A stretch of DNA of 64,000 bases from Paramecium pentaurelia (Eukaryota; Ciliophora; Oligohymenophorea; Peniculida; Parameciidae): assembly GCA_905183005.1 (NCBI GenBank), contig CAJJDO010000022.1, positions 239,151-303,150 on the forward strand, read 5' to 3'. Below the pieces are notes generated by a model. That model was not told the origin of the DNA. It ran no database searches and worked only from the letters and a program-made list of their open reading frames with translations. Positions 49,885-63,760 of the stretch are shown in pieces; position 1 is the first letter of the stretch; each line of letters opens with the position of its first letter. The translations under genes and the position numbers were made by a program.

Positions 49885-50484
49885 TCAAAAAGGAAATTAG
49901 AAATGGACTTTAGACTCATATTTTTTATGAATTTTTTCAAATATTTTCTTAGCTCCATTTGTGTTTATAGTTACATCCTCACCGATTTGCTTTAGAGAAC
50001 ATATTTATTCATTATTTTTTTTTTCTTTTTGGATCCAATTTTAGAAAATGAAAAATTGAAAGCTACTTTCATCTTTTTCCAAATGAAAATGGACTGATTT
50101 TTCTTTTTTGATACATGATAAACTTTTTGAATGCCTAATAACTAAAATAGGCTTCCTTCTTTTGTATTTTTCTGAATATTAATTTTCATTCTTTTTCATG
50201 AAAGAATCATCTTATTTGAGAGTTAATTTTGAGCTTTATTATACTTATTTTTGGTTTTATTGATCCTTAGATAATTTAAAAGTTTAAATTTCCTTTGGAG
50301 TATCAGGAGGATTTATGGGACTTATCTTACAAAGAATGGTAAAAGTGTTTATTTGAGGTATTTGAGAATCTGATTTGTACTATTTTACATTTGGCATTTG
50401 ATAGCTAAGTGTCTTTTAAGCTTAAGATTCATCATGAATTCTTTAATTCAAATAAATTTTACTATGAAACAAATAAACAATCAT
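49885..50484 (-). CDS. Unrecognised basic hydrophilic protein
   Basis: A single-exon protein of 199 residues. It is hydrophilic, with SP/TP sites in the first half (KISPINPPDTPKEIQ) and a basic patch (KYKRRKPILVIRHSKS). The C-terminal half is mixed and could fold, ending with a helix (GAKKIFEKIHKKYES). There is no signal peptide, membrane helix or known motif. The clean start and stop and use of rarer codons (CGG, GGT) support it as a gene. Confidence 0.6.
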
Positions 50485-50701
50485 CTTCTATCTACTATGA
50501 CTAATTTTAATAAACTCTATTGGTCATTAATATTTTATTAATAATTAAGAATAGATTTTATAAAATGGCATTAAAAAAAATATAAATTTTTAATAATCAA
50601 ATTGATATATTCTTAAGAAAAATATGAGATGAATAATATCCATGTATTAAAAATCAATTAATATATATATTAAAAGATTAAATATTTATATTTTTATTAT
50701 A

Positions 50702-51217
50702 TCAAGAGTTCATTAAAAGATATAAACCTAGTTTTTATATTTTAGTAGCTTTTTCTTTAACATACTAAATTTTATTCATATCCATTTAATAATTGTTAAT
50801 TTCAATTTTGGATGTGACATTTTTTGTCTATTTTCTTCTGAAATTACGTGCTATAAGTCCTTTAGTGAATTATTTATCATCTTATCTAATATCTTATATA
50901 GGATGATCGAGATTGCATTAATAAACCTTTTTATCGAATTCAGATTAAAATTATTTAAGAAATTTGAGAAGTTCAGTTTCATTCATAAATTCACATCTTC
51001 TTTTCAATTAATTTTCTATTTCAACAGGATCAAAATTGCAAACCAATTTACTTTATTTTTTATAAGGAGAACCTTCTTCTTCTTCTTCTTTATCTCCATT
51101 TTAATTTTATTTTGGTTAATTATTATAATGTTAATCTTGAAATTTCAAATGTATAATTTTTTATGCTTCTTAATCTTTTTATTTTAATTTTAATTTATGA
51201 TCACACAAATAATCCAT
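50702..51217 (-). CDS. Unrecognised small charged protein
   Basis: A single-exon protein of 171 residues starting at ATG 51217, only 17 bp downstream of the stop of the next gene on the same strand. It has a lysine/glutamine-rich N-terminus, an acidic run (GDKEEEEEGSP) and a helical C-terminal half (LKRRCEFMNETELLKFLKQ). Three cysteines lie at irregular spacing. No known domain. The tight head-to-tail spacing leaves almost no room for a separate promoter. Confidence 0.6.
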
Positions 51218-51234
51218 CTCATAATAACAACTAT

Positions 51235-53869
51235 TCACTATATTATATCTAAAATCTATCTTTTCTTCATAATTTCTTTAAATATTTTAAATTTAATCTT
51301 ATCTTTCATTATCTAAAGTATAAAATAAATTTTACATAGAGATACTTAATAATGAATTTCTTGATCATGTTGATGACTTAATTCACCAATTAGGGATTCA
51401 ATAATTTATTTCTTTTAAGGAAGAGGCATATCTTCAGGAATTTTATATTATTCCATTAATATTCTTTCTAATTTCATTCTTTCAATTTATTTCTAATATT
51501 CCAATTACTTTTATTTTTCCCTCTCCATTTATTCAACTTTTCTTGGCTATTGAAAAATCATAGATATGAATTACATCCATAGGAGAAACTTGAGCAGAAG
51601 ATTTTCTTCTTTATTATTAAATTTGAATAGAAGGTGGTTACAATTTCTATTATAATTTCTTAGGTTTCAATCTGCTAGGTCGTTCTGGCTCTTGGAAAGA
51701 TTCATTCGTATATTCTTTTTCATAATAGCTATCTTCTGATTTTTATTTCTATATGGAAATTTTGGTTTGAGAATATTCATTCGATAATTAAGGTCGTTTT
51801 TATTAATTATTTTACTTCTTTCTCCTTTAGACTTAGTTATTTTAAACAGTGCCATTATTACTATGTTGAGCAGTATATTAAGAACCCATAGGAGTATTTG
51901 GAGTAATAGATTTAGCAACACTTCTTGAAGAAGATTATGGATGATATGAATTATCACCAATCTTTAGATGCATTCTATCTTAAGTTGAAAATAATATTGC
52001 TTAATGTTATCTCATAGAACCATCTAAAGATTCTTCTTCTATTATTTTTTCTCTATTATCACATCTACTTACTTAGATATTAATTTAATTATTATTATTT
52101 TCGTTTTCATAATTATTTAAAGAAGAAGAACTTTCACTTTATTCTAAATTATTTATTGTATATTAATATCTATCTTCTTCAAGTTTTTCAAATCTATTAT
52201 CACTTTTGAATAATCTTTCTTATGAATACCTTCTTTTTTTATCTTCCTCTTATTAATCATATTCATTTTCATTTCCTTAAACATTATGAGATTTCATTCT
52301 TTTTGAACTTCTCTTAAAAGTAACTGTCAATTAATTCTTGTATTATTTTTAATCAGTTTCAGAATTATTACTAACTGAGTTTCTTTAATCTACTTTATCT
52401 TTCTAAGCAGAAGTTAAAGTTCTTGAAGATTAGGGAGGCATTAATGAATTAATATCATATTAATCTATTGTATGTCTCTTAGATTGAAAAGAATGTTCAC
52501 TTATATTTAATGTATTTGTATCAGGTCTAAAATTAGTTGTTTATTTTATCTCTTTAGGTAGTGATTATTAAGGTGAATTTGTAATTACCATATCTTCTAC
52601 CATATCTGTCTTTAAAAATTATGGACTTTCTTATTGTCTTTCATCTAAATCTCTTCTTGATGCTCTTTATGAATTATTTATATTTCCACAAAAACTAGTT
52701 TCTTATGTTAATTATTATTAATGTTTTCCTTATTCTTATATTTATTTTGATTTATCTACTAAAGAATGTTAAGGTTTATGTTATATCTTTTTCTATTATT
52801 TAAATTCTTATTATGATTATTAATATCTATGAATACCTTTTTAATTTTTTATATTCTTTAATTATCTTTCAGTCTTATTACCATTCTTTATTTATTAATT
52901 ATTTTCATTATTTTTTTAATTTTAATCAAAAACAGGAGGTAATTTTGATTGTTAGATTGGTGTTAATGTTTTTCTTGAATTATTTTCTGGTTAATTTATT
53001 AAATATGCTTATTATGGATAACTACCTTTAATTGACTTTAATAAAACATCTGATTATTTTCTAGATGTTAAAGGTTATTATTATTATTAATTAGATTCTT
53101 ATTAATTATTAAATGTTGCAGATTAATTTTATACTTATCCATTTGATATTTCAGAAGTGAAGTTTGTATTTAAACCATATCTCAATTTTTCAATTGGAAG
53201 CATACATGATTATTATGATTCCATTTTAATTTAAGTTTAAGATTGATCAGATTATTCTTAAGTCAACAAATTACAATTTAATTTTTCATTTCTTGCTGTT
53301 GATAAATTATCCTATTTCAAAAATTAATCCTGAGTATTATCACGACTAGTTTGAATTGTTTTAAACCCTTTAATATCATTTTTATCTGAAGTAATCTAAG
53401 ACAATCTCAAATTCCTCTTGCTTCTTTCTGTTTTTGTTGCTTCATCTAATATTTATTAATCTAAAATTTCCTTATCACTAAATTCATTAGTTTAATGTTC
53501 TTTTAAATTACTATCCTTATGTAAAAGTAAAGCACCACTTTTATTAGAAATATTAAAGGATCCTCTATAACCTAATTGACGAGTTGATGATATTGTTTTT
53601 ATCTCATAACTTACTTCCTAAATCTTTTATTATGATTGTTAATGTTTTGCCAAGTTTACTTAAATTGTAGCAAATATTTTATTAAACACAGGTTATACTT
53701 TTGCTTTCTTTTTGTGTTTCTATGTCATCAAATCAATGAATTGGGCTTGATCAACAAAAGATATCAACCCAATTTTTCCTTATTACACTTTTTCAACTAT
53801 GTTAGCAAGAAACATGTCTTCTCTCTAATTCTATCTATTGTCTCCAAATTATAGATTAAGTGATTTCAT
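51235..53869 (-). CDS. Large disordered S/Q/N-rich protein
   Basis: A protein of about 857 residues with introns at 51547-51574 and probably 51313-51345 (33 nt, a multiple of three). The first 70 residues may fold (FLANIVEKVQQGKIGLISFV). The rest is Ser/Gln/Asn-rich, with many RS/RxxS sites (RRKSSAQVSP, SSSRSVAKSITPNTPMGS), and is predicted by composition to be disordered and heavily phosphorylated. A short C-terminal coiled coil (EQMEREKQKQLEYQKQIER) ends the protein. I do not recognise it. A cytoskeletal or signalling scaffold is conceivable but unproven. Confidence 0.7.
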
Positions 53870-54321
53870 AATAATTTTAATAATAATAGATATGAATATA
53901 TTTATTCCTTAAACATAATTACTAAATTTAAACAAAAATTCAATGTATAATCCTTGTATGCACATATTTTAGATAGAATAAATTTATATCTGCAAATAAT
54001 TAATATCTATATACAATGAAAGAAGAAATTAATTACTGGTCTAATTTATTTTGCTTTATTTTACCTATACATACAAGAAAATTTTATTTACATTATACTT
54101 ATAACGAAAATAAGAAATTATTTAATGAAAATAAATAATTGATCCTCTATATAATAAAACTATTTAGCAAAAAAATATTATAATCATGAAAAATTTTATT
54201 CATTTGATTTTCAAACTAACCCTAGTTAATTTTATTTAATTAATATTCATTATTATAAACTAGTTTAATTAATATATGTTTATTAAAATTAGTAATTATA
54301 TAATTTTTTAATATATAAACT
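53870..54321. other. Intergenic, nothing recognised
   Basis: Very AT-rich gap without a coding-like frame or repeat of note. Confidence 0.5.
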
Positions 54322-54585
54322 ATGCTCAAAAACTATATCTATAATTCATACTATAAAAAACTATTTTACTTATTGAAAACCCTCTTGAAATACATTTATG
54401 AAGATAGTTTGAATCTTCGTATTTTTATTAATAATAAATTCAAACCAGTTGGACAGCCTGGGGATAATAAAAAAAAATATATTAACTTTAGATATAATTG
54501 GTTAAGGTTTTAAAATATACCATCATACTTGAAGAATGAGCATCTTAGTGATATGTTTCTTTTGGTTTAGGCTTAAAAAAAATGA
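54322..54585 (+). CDS. Small ORF, doubtful
   Basis: An 87-residue frame to TGA 54583-54585. The first 40 residues (Tyr/Leu/Lys-rich) look random, but the second half (FKPVGQPGDNKKKYINFRYN and LKNEHLSDMFLLVQAQKK) has a protein-like mix. It may be the last exon of something larger or chance. No family recognised. Confidence 0.3.
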
Positions 54586-54630
54586 TTAAGAATGTTCATA
54601 AGTATTATAATAATCATACATTAAGAACAA

Positions 54631-54867
54631 TCAAAAGCTTGGGGTTGGTTATCTGAATTTCCTTCTTTTGTATAGGTCATTAGAAGACAGGTTAAGCTTA
54701 GGGATAGTATTTAACAAAAATCTTTTTCTTTGAATAATGGAAGAAATTATGAATTGTTTATTCTAACCATAGCTTACTTCTAAATTATTGGTTTTACTTG
54801 TTATTGGATTTTCCTCTTTAACATCGCATTTTTTTATCGTTTTCGTTTTTTAAATTGAACAACCCAT
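54631..54867 (-). CDS. Small ORF with myristoylation-type start
   Basis: A 78-residue frame starting MGCSIQKTKTIKKCDVKEE: Gly2, Cys3 and Ser at position 4 plus nearby lysines are what N-myristoylated and palmitoylated proteins use for membrane attachment. The rest is basic (IIQRKRFLLNTIPKL, then YKRRKFRQPTPSF) and ends at TGA 54631-54633. No domain is visible and it could be the 5' exon of a longer gene. It faces the doubtful ORF upstream, tail to tail. Confidence 0.42.
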
Positions 54868-55208
54868 TTTTTTTATTTTATTTAGATTATGAATGATATA
54901 AAATAGATTATTAAAATGGTATATGAAGACAAGATATTATTAATAATAGTAAATAAACTAGAGAAGAAACTAATTTTCACAAGATATTGCAAAAACAATA
55001 GATATGTGTACTTGTTAAAATTTACCTAATTTATTAAAAATAATTATGAACCAGTAATTTATCAGCCTATTTTAATTCCAATAATAAATGGGTAAATCAA
55101 TCAAGAAAATTGATAACTTGGTTTAAAATAAAATTTTACGTTATTTAATAATGAACCATGATTAAGGGGAACAAATAGAAAATGAAAATTGTAAAATTAT
55201 ATAAATAT
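54868..55208. other. Intergenic, nothing recognised
   Basis: AT-rich gap between the end of the giant gene and the small ORF, both on the minus strand. Confidence 0.45.
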
Positions 55209-58200
55209 TCATATTGGTTTCTTCAATATTATTTTTTCTTAAATTTTTTCTACTTTTCTAGTCGAATCAATATTTGAGTTATTTTGAGGAAATACTTTAC
55301 TTAAATTAATTTAAGATGATTCCAATGAATGTTATTATTAAACTATTAATCCTTAATAATTTTAACTTGGTCTTTTTAGTAATTTAATATCATCTTTATT
55401 ATCTCTATCTGGACTCTTAAAATCTCTTTATTGATCTATAGAATGTTCTTATTTTAATTATATATCCTTTTCTGATAAATCTTAAGAATCTTAAGTGCGT
55501 TTCTATATTTTTTAAATTAATAGAGGTAGATTTTTATCTTTTCTTTTTCTTTTTATACCTTCTCTAGTTTCATATCTGAGAATTGCCCAATAATTAATAA
55601 TTTTCTCTTTCATTTCTTTCTTATTTATTAATAACTTTCTTAAACAAGGGTATTAGAATTCAATATTTGGGAATATTGATTTAATTTTAGTTCTTACAAT
55701 GTCTAATTTATCATCAAATTTATTAATATATCCTTCAAGCAAATGATATAGAATCAAAGCAATCAAACAAGTATTGATAATAGCTATTATTAAGAACATA
55801 ATATATTATAAATAATCTAAATTTTCATTCATGCTAGCATATATTAGAACACCTAAACATAATGAACAAGAACAAGCTGCTGTTGACATTTAATCTATAA
55901 AATTTAACTTTTTTTATTTATAAGGTATAAAAGTAAATGAAAATGCTCCATATAAAAATACTATTAGAAATATAATTAATCCCTTTATAACAATTTTATT
56001 TTCATAATATGTCAAAGATATGATTACAAGTTCCTTTTCAAATATTTTTACAAATTCCCATAAATATGCTTAATTAGTATATTCATGATAGAAGAATCCC
56101 CATCGTTTTCTTACTTCCATATTATCTAATTAATGCTTATTTCTTCTGATCAGATGCATAAAGGTTAATGGTAATAATATACTCCAAACTAATAAATTGG
56201 GACAAATAAAGATATAGATATAGTATTGATGTGTATCTGTATAATATTAATAGCTAACATCACTTTAGACCCATTCTATTCCACTTACAGTTCTAGAACT
56301 CAATAATGAAATGAATCCACCAACTAAAGTAGGTTATAAATAGATGAACATGTAAATAAATGTAGTATAAATGATTCCAACTTTAAAAGGAGCAATTCTC
56401 ATTAATACTACAGTAAAATAACCAAAAAAGAATAGAATCATATAAAATAATGGCATTAGTAATGCCCAAGCCATTCTAAAGTACAATAAATCGATAGTTG
56501 CAAAAGTCACTAAAAAGCAATCTAGTGAATATGCCATAGATTGAGTTGGATTTCCCAATACCTCCATAGACGAAACAAAGGCAGCAGGTATAGAAATTCT
56601 AAATGTTGTTAAAGATGCAATGATTTATAAATAATTAGTTAATTATTTCATTATGATAGATGCATTATCTATATAATATATTAATATTACTTTATTATAT
56701 ATTAATTCTAGCTCCAATAGATTATAAAACTTATTGATGTATTAAATTCTCAATAAATTAATAGTTTCCTCTAACTGATAAAATCATAGTAACTAGAGTG
56801 AAAATCGAAATTGCAATTATAATCAGAATATTAGATTCAAGAGTATCTGAACAAGCTCCACAAGAATATTTCTTACTAACTGAATATTAGGGTCCTCTAA
56901 TTCCATAAATGTCACATTATTCACATAATGCACCTATATGACCTTCATAACAAGAGGTATCTCCCGGAACCCAACCTCCAAGACAATTGGATTACAAGTT
57001 GTAGCATTCTTCAATATCATCATTATTTGGAAAAGGGCGCCAATATTATTCTTTCAATTTAATTCTAACTGGAGTTACAATTTCCATTTAGATTGAATTA
57101 ATGCCTTTACATTGTACACTATTCTCTTAAACAGAATATGTATTTGCTTAGTTACATGCCATACATTTTTATTCTAAATATGCTTCTCCAATTTAACAGG
57201 GAATAGTTCTCACATTCAAATAAAGAGCATAATTTTTATTATAAGAAATTACATTATAAGGGGATTGTTGATTATAAATTGGAATCTTTATAGAAGTGCA
57301 TTAAACTATATATATATATATATATTATATTACATTTGAGTTATAAGAATATATTTTCTTTTAAGTATGGATCGAAATAAATTTATAAGTTATCAAAATT
57401 AAAAGAGTTAGTAGATTCATCAAAAAATATAGCTGAATATGAAGTGAAATTAAACAAAAATTATTTAGTATAATCTAAATTTAATTCATCCATCAAACGA
57501 CCTGAAACAGTACAAGTTTCTGTTGATGAAACTGATTTTATAATATTTTTATTCTTATCCAAATTGTAAATTCTAAATATCCAATTATAAGGTATTTATT
57601 CTTAAGTATCTTCATAATAATATTTATATTATGATATCTATTAACCAGAAGGTAATAATAAGTAATTACTTTTTAAGTTTGGTATATTGATAGACTAAAT
57701 ACTTATAATATCAATTATATAGAGATTTGGACTATCAATAATATTATCATCATTTAAGTCACCATCATTCTCTTAAAAAGTAGAGATTTCCATTAATTAA
57801 TCTTATTACATCATCAAACCTAATTTTTCTGGTATCTATTCAATTTAAGTATTACTATTATGGTAAATGAAAATCTATGAATTTTCTATATTATTTAGAT
57901 TATTATTCATCATATAAATAGCACTACCTAATTAGGCATCATTATTGATATAATTATTGTTAAATTGATCTAAGATATTTTAACTTTCTGAATCATAAAC
58001 AAATATCATCCCTCCTCCAATTAATGTTGCTTTGTTATCCATAAATTGACTATCAATTATTTTTATACTCACTCCTATAATTGAAACACCAGATCCTATT
58101 TAAGCAGAATTACTTTAAAATAGACTCTACTATAATTTAATATTATATTTTTAAGTTGGAGTTGAACTCTATAAGATTCTATTACTTTAAGTAATATTGA

Positions 58201-61200
58201 ATTAAGGTATAGTTTGAGTTGTTATAACCAAACAACCAAAGTAACCAATTATGTTATTTTAACAATTCAATTCAAAAATAGTAGTAGTATTATAAGCTGA
58301 AAAATCATAATTATTAATTAAAAATAAGCCTTATTAACATCTATTACAGAAAGAATTTTTGATAGTGACTGAATTCATATTAATTTTGTTACTTTATTTT
58401 ATATGACTTAATTTAATAAAATTTGGAATAGTCTCAATTTAATAAGTTAATTATAAATTAGTAAAATAACACAAACTAAAATCCTATTATGTTATTATAT
58501 TATCTATAAATTTTATATGTTTAGAAGAATAAAAAGATTTAATCTCTCTAAAAGTATTTAATTAAATGTCATTCAAAATATATTTATCTGAATATGATAA
58601 AGAATCATAATGATTGTATAAAGTACTATTATCCAATTTAGTTTATGATATTTGTCTGTAATCATAAATCTCCTTATAAAATGATCTCAAATCTTCTTGT
58701 TCTGAACATGTTTAAGTATTTACAAGTTCAAACAATGTAGAAATAGATTAACATTACCTATTAAATTTATAAATAAATTATTCTTCTGTCAATACTTTTT
58801 ATTCTGTAATATTTTCAATAACAACATTTTATAATTCTACTATTGACTATTTTGTATAATGAGTAATTTCTATTAAAGACTGAGTAAAGATTGTAATATC
58901 TTTTATGATTAAATCTTATAGAATTACTTGAAACATATTTTTAAGGTCCATTAAACCTTGAATCTATATATTGATAAATTAACTAGATTCAATCTACAAA
59001 ATACCATAATTCTATTTTATTAAACTTATTCCAGATATTATTTATTATTCTTCTTCATAACTAATATCAGTTAATTATTTAATAAACCATTCAAAATTAT
59101 TATTTATTATATTTGTATTACTAATAATTAAGGTTGGCAACATTAATGAAGACAAAGAAAATTCTATATCTATTAATGAACTTTATATGGATGAACATTC
59201 AATAAATTAACTATTATTAATTGAGATTTATTATTCATACATAGATGTTTACACATAAATACATCCACCAGCTATTCGTGATATACTATGATTCATAATA
59301 ACCTTGTTTAATTTAATATCATAACTTGATTTCTATAAATTTAGATATAATGATCCTCCATATGCTTAATCAACATATTCTAATGACGTTGATAGATTTG
59401 TAAACTCAGTATTGTTTATCATAACATTTGCTAGGTCTTAACCTATAAAATAAAAGCCTGTTCCTATAAGAGATTTTCCATTCATAAAGCTAGTTTAGTC
59501 AATATCTAATTTTCTACATTAAATATGTATATTTGAACCCTCAGATTCTATAGTAAATTAAGCTAATAACTAAGAATAATTATTGACTTGATATTCATCT
59601 AATCTATCAAGCCAATTAGATTCCATTATATTTGTATAATTAAACAAAGATTAAGATATTGTTAATGATTGACATTTTATGATATTTATTCCATATTGTG
59701 ATTAAGTGGCTCTATTATTCTATGCAATTAAATGTTTAATGCTTATCATACTGTTTGGACTTAAGATTGTAAAACAAGTTGATATTTCCATAGTTATAGA
59801 CTCAACTAATTAATGTAAATGATTGCCAATTAATTGTACATTATCTATAAGAATAGTCTACATTTAATCAGATTCAATAATAATACTACCAATAATAGTA
59901 ACTGGATTTGATATTGCAATAGATGTATTAAATATATTGATATTTTCTAAGATTATAACTTCATTTGTGTAACCATAATAAAAATCTATTATTTTTTGAG
60001 TTCCACTTTAACTAATGAAATTACTTGTTTATTTCATCAATGATTCATATGATTGAATATAAATGAATCCATTATCAATTCCTAGAAGTCCTTTCAGAGA
60101 GGCATCAGATATTTTCACTCCATATATGAAGTCTTAAATATCCAAACAATATCCATTATAACTGCCAAAAAATTGTTTCTAATAAGAACAAGTAGTATTG
60201 CTAGGTAATTTATTATTAAAAGGATATTGTATAATAGTGTTGTTTTCAATCTTAGTACGAGGACTTAGATCTTTTTCTCCAATAATTTTATTTGAGTAAT
60301 CACATAAGAATTTAGATACTTCTAATGATGCTATTTGTTAGAAGGAAATAACAGATATTGATAATTAAGTATCAATAACAATATTATTTAATTTGACTTA
60401 ATTCATTTGAGTTGCTCTGAATATAGCAGAAGAAACTGATTATCTTTAGATTAATGATAATTCAACATAGTTATTAAATATATACAAATGTTATATTATT
60501 AAGTTAGCATGTATTTCTTCTGAATTATATGGAGTTTATATAAGCATAAGACAATTGATATTATAACATGTATTTTCCACAAATTTAAGATTTGATATTT
60601 CAAATCCTTAAGTTTTGATTTAATTATAAAATTATTATGTATCTGGAACTTAATCTGCTGTTGTAAAGATAAGTGAATAGTTAGTAAAAACATTCATATA
60701 AATGTAAACATTCTATATTGTGTAAGTATTACATTTAAATAATTCAGTATCATTAAATCTATTTCCTATTATATCTAATTAATTAATAGACAATGTAGAA
60801 AGATAACTAGATTTGATAATACTTGATGATTCATAAAATTATGTCTATTTTATAATCAATTAATTTATTGAAAACTTCGAAACAAATATTTAATACTCAT
60901 TTTGATTAATAAATAATGATGTACTAGTGAATATACAATCTTAAATAACTAAATTATTAATATTTACAATGCTATAAGGTGTTAATGGAAATATAGTATT
61001 ACTTTTAAATTAATTATTAAAGAAATATACATTATTCAATTCTATTATATAATTATTTATTTTTTGTTGATTGAGACTAATTTTATCTACATATAACAAA
61101 TTTTAAATGTAAACATCCTTAAATTCTAAATAATTAATATTTTCTAAACTTAATGTAAATATTTATGAATCCTCAAATTTAATTGATTCATATCCAAGTT

Positions 61201-63760
61201 TACATTACTATATTTACAAATATGTTGATGAAATATCATTAGTTATTATTAATCCAAAATCATTGTATAAATTAGAATAAATATTAATATTTTTGATTGT
61301 CACATAAGGTAAATCTTATAAATAAAAATTATCAGTTATTTTAAATGTAATTGGTTATATGTGAGCACTTTAAATATTAACTTAGAATTTACTCAATGCA
61401 TAAACATTCTTATGGAATTCTGTTATTAATTATGTTGACTTTTCAAATATACATGTATAATCATTAGAATTAGTAAATAATATGTTCAAAGTCAATTCTT
61501 ATAATGGTGCTTAATTCATAATTTAATATGATTGAAAAGTCTCCAAAGATGAAAATTCTATGAAAGCTATATCTTCAAAATCTATTGAATAATAATCATT
61601 TAGATTATAATGATATAGTTTTTAATTATCGTTCAAAGTTTCATAAATATTATAATATTCCTCTTCATTACAATACACATGAACAGTAATTTAAGCTGTA
61701 TGACGACATTTTTTGGTATTTGTTGAAGCTGCTTGTTAATACATACATAAAATAGGTAAATTTAAATAAGAATTATATGAAACACTTTAAAGACTAGACA
61801 TTGTCATAGTCTAAACTTTATAACATAATCTACCATATTGAAGTAAATTAGAATTTTCTGGATTAAAATAAAAATTTGTTATCTCATATTGTAATCTCTC
61901 TCTACATGCTAAACAATTCAAAGGACATTCTATACATTCAGATTTATCCTAAACTAAAGATCTATCATTGAATGTATCATAACATTCTCCACAAAAAGCA
62001 TAAGTTGATTTAAAAACACAACTATTAATTGAATCATCACTTACAATTTAATTCTCAACTTAACAATTACTACTGCAACCTAAACATTCGTTTCCATATA
62101 ATTAATAACCAAAATTACAAGATGTACATTAAATTTTGATAGGAATATCATTTAAAAAAGTTTCTTTTAATGAATTACTAATAGGTTCCATTTTATATAA
62201 ATAATCTGTAAAATTATAGGTCTAAGAGTATTGCCAACATTATTAACAATTATTTGGACAGGCATCACAAAAACCAGTAAAGATATTTGGATAATATCCA
62301 TTACTACACTAAATACATTAATATAATGTTTAAGCAGCTCTTGTGAATATCTATCCTGAATCATCTATGTATTATGTTTGATCCAAACTCTTATAAGAAA
62401 AGCAACTTTAACAATACTTTATATACGAAGTACATGAACTAGAACAAGTATTACTTTGTTAATTCAGTATAATATTATTCACACATTATCTACATTTTAA
62501 AGTTGTATCTTCATATTTCCTATCACATTAATCTAAAGCTGGAACTGAATGTACACAACTTTATTTATCTGCACTAACAGTATAACCACTAATACATTTG
62601 AAACATAATAAATTTGATACAAGATCATCAACTTTACTAGGTTCAAAATCATAATCCATTGTTGTAACATCCCCTCTTATATTAAAATAACACAAATCAC
62701 ATTTTGGTATTTGACATGTTACACAGTCTATTCCATTATGACTTACAAAACTTTTAGTGGAACATTGTCTACATCTTTTAATATATTAATTTTATTAGAT
62801 TCTATCAAGAATCTTTACCATTGTTCTAGTTGGATAACGATATTGAGCATTTAATGAATAGGTTACATACTCACATCTTTAACATTCATTACCACACTCT
62901 TCACATTTTCTCTAATCCAAAGAGGCTACCATGCCTTCTTTACATTTTGTACATATTGTCTACAATTAAACAATAAAGCAATTTAAACAACCATTTTCAC
63001 ATTTTTGACATAACCCATTTTATATCATATAACCATCATTACACTAAGTGCATTAGCCATTTGAACATTTCAAACAATCTGGTGGACAACTAATACACAT
63101 TTGATTTTTAAATTCATAAGTTAATAAACACTCTATACCCATTATGTTACTATCCTCAGCATAAGGTGATGTAATACTGTTACAATTTTCAGTTGTTTCT
63201 GGTATACAAAATCTCTTACAACCTGAACAAATATAAGTTTCATATATATATTGAACCTATATACATAATATAATGTATTTACATCTCTTGTTATTGAATC
63301 CAAATTAACTCCATTTGAAATTGATGGACCAATAAAATATAATTCAGTGTATTCCTTTGATTTACGAACATATGTTCCTTTTATAAAATCTCCGCTTTCA
63401 ATTGTATATTCATAAGAACAAGTTCTATTACTTGACCAGGTATAAGGATGTTCGACACAATCCATGCAATATAAAGTAAAGCTATCAATCACTTTTTAAT
63501 AAGGACTACATAGCTATCTTTTCTTACCATTATACACAGACATTTCCGAATTAAAGGAAGTATCCATATTCACATTAAATCTATTAGTTTTCACAATTAA
63601 ATTATCCTAATGAGCATAATTCCTAACAAACTCCATTTTCAGATGTTTTACACCCCATTTCTATTTGTTATCTAAGAATATGTATTATATTTTACAAGAT
63701 TATCTGGTTTCTTATAGTTGGCACAAACTAAATTAGGGTAATAGTAAAAAGAAGTAACAT
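55209..63760 (-). CDS. Giant cysteine-rich, beta-helix-like, multi-pass surface protein
   Basis: A protein of about 2817 residues; the frame is consistent after four introns (63506-63527, 63257-63282, 57306-57333 and 56669-56690). It begins with a signal peptide (MLLLFTITLIQFVPT). Residues about 25-700 have many CxxC and C-x(2-10)-C repeats, like growth-factor-receptor/furin-type cysteine-rich modules (CQKCENGCLNC, CPPDCLKC). Residues 700-2150 are Asn/Ser/Ile-rich with recurring short hydrophobic strands, as in right-handed parallel beta-helices. A second cysteine module (CYEGHIGALCEQCD, YSCGACSD) precedes about eight membrane helices from about 2290 to 2650 and a basic cytoplasmic tail. This domain order is known in ciliate surface proteins of unknown role; adhesion or sensing is my inference. 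Confidence 0.85.
57306..57333 (-). other. Intron made mainly of an (AT)n repeat
   Basis: A 28-nt intron of the giant gene; apart from its GTAATATA start and TAG end it is a pure TA dinucleotide run. Removing it joins the beta-helix part to the cysteine module in frame. Confidence 0.8.

Noticed and set aside
50903..51187. Plus-strand 94-codon ORF under the standard code, rich in Phe/Ile/Leu
   Set aside because: It is antisense to the coherent minus-strand gene 50702-51217; its hydrophobicity comes from complementing Glu/Lys codons.
52813..53031. Plus-strand 72-codon hydrophobic ORF
   Set aside because: Antisense shadow of the disordered Q/N-rich protein on the minus strand.
57306..57333. (AT)n tract as a telomere-like or replication element
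   Set aside because: It behaves as an ordinary intron that restores the frame of the giant gene.
60499..60693. Separate minus-strand ORF with its own ATG
   Set aside because: Out of frame with, and inside, the giant gene whose frame stays open across it with better composition.
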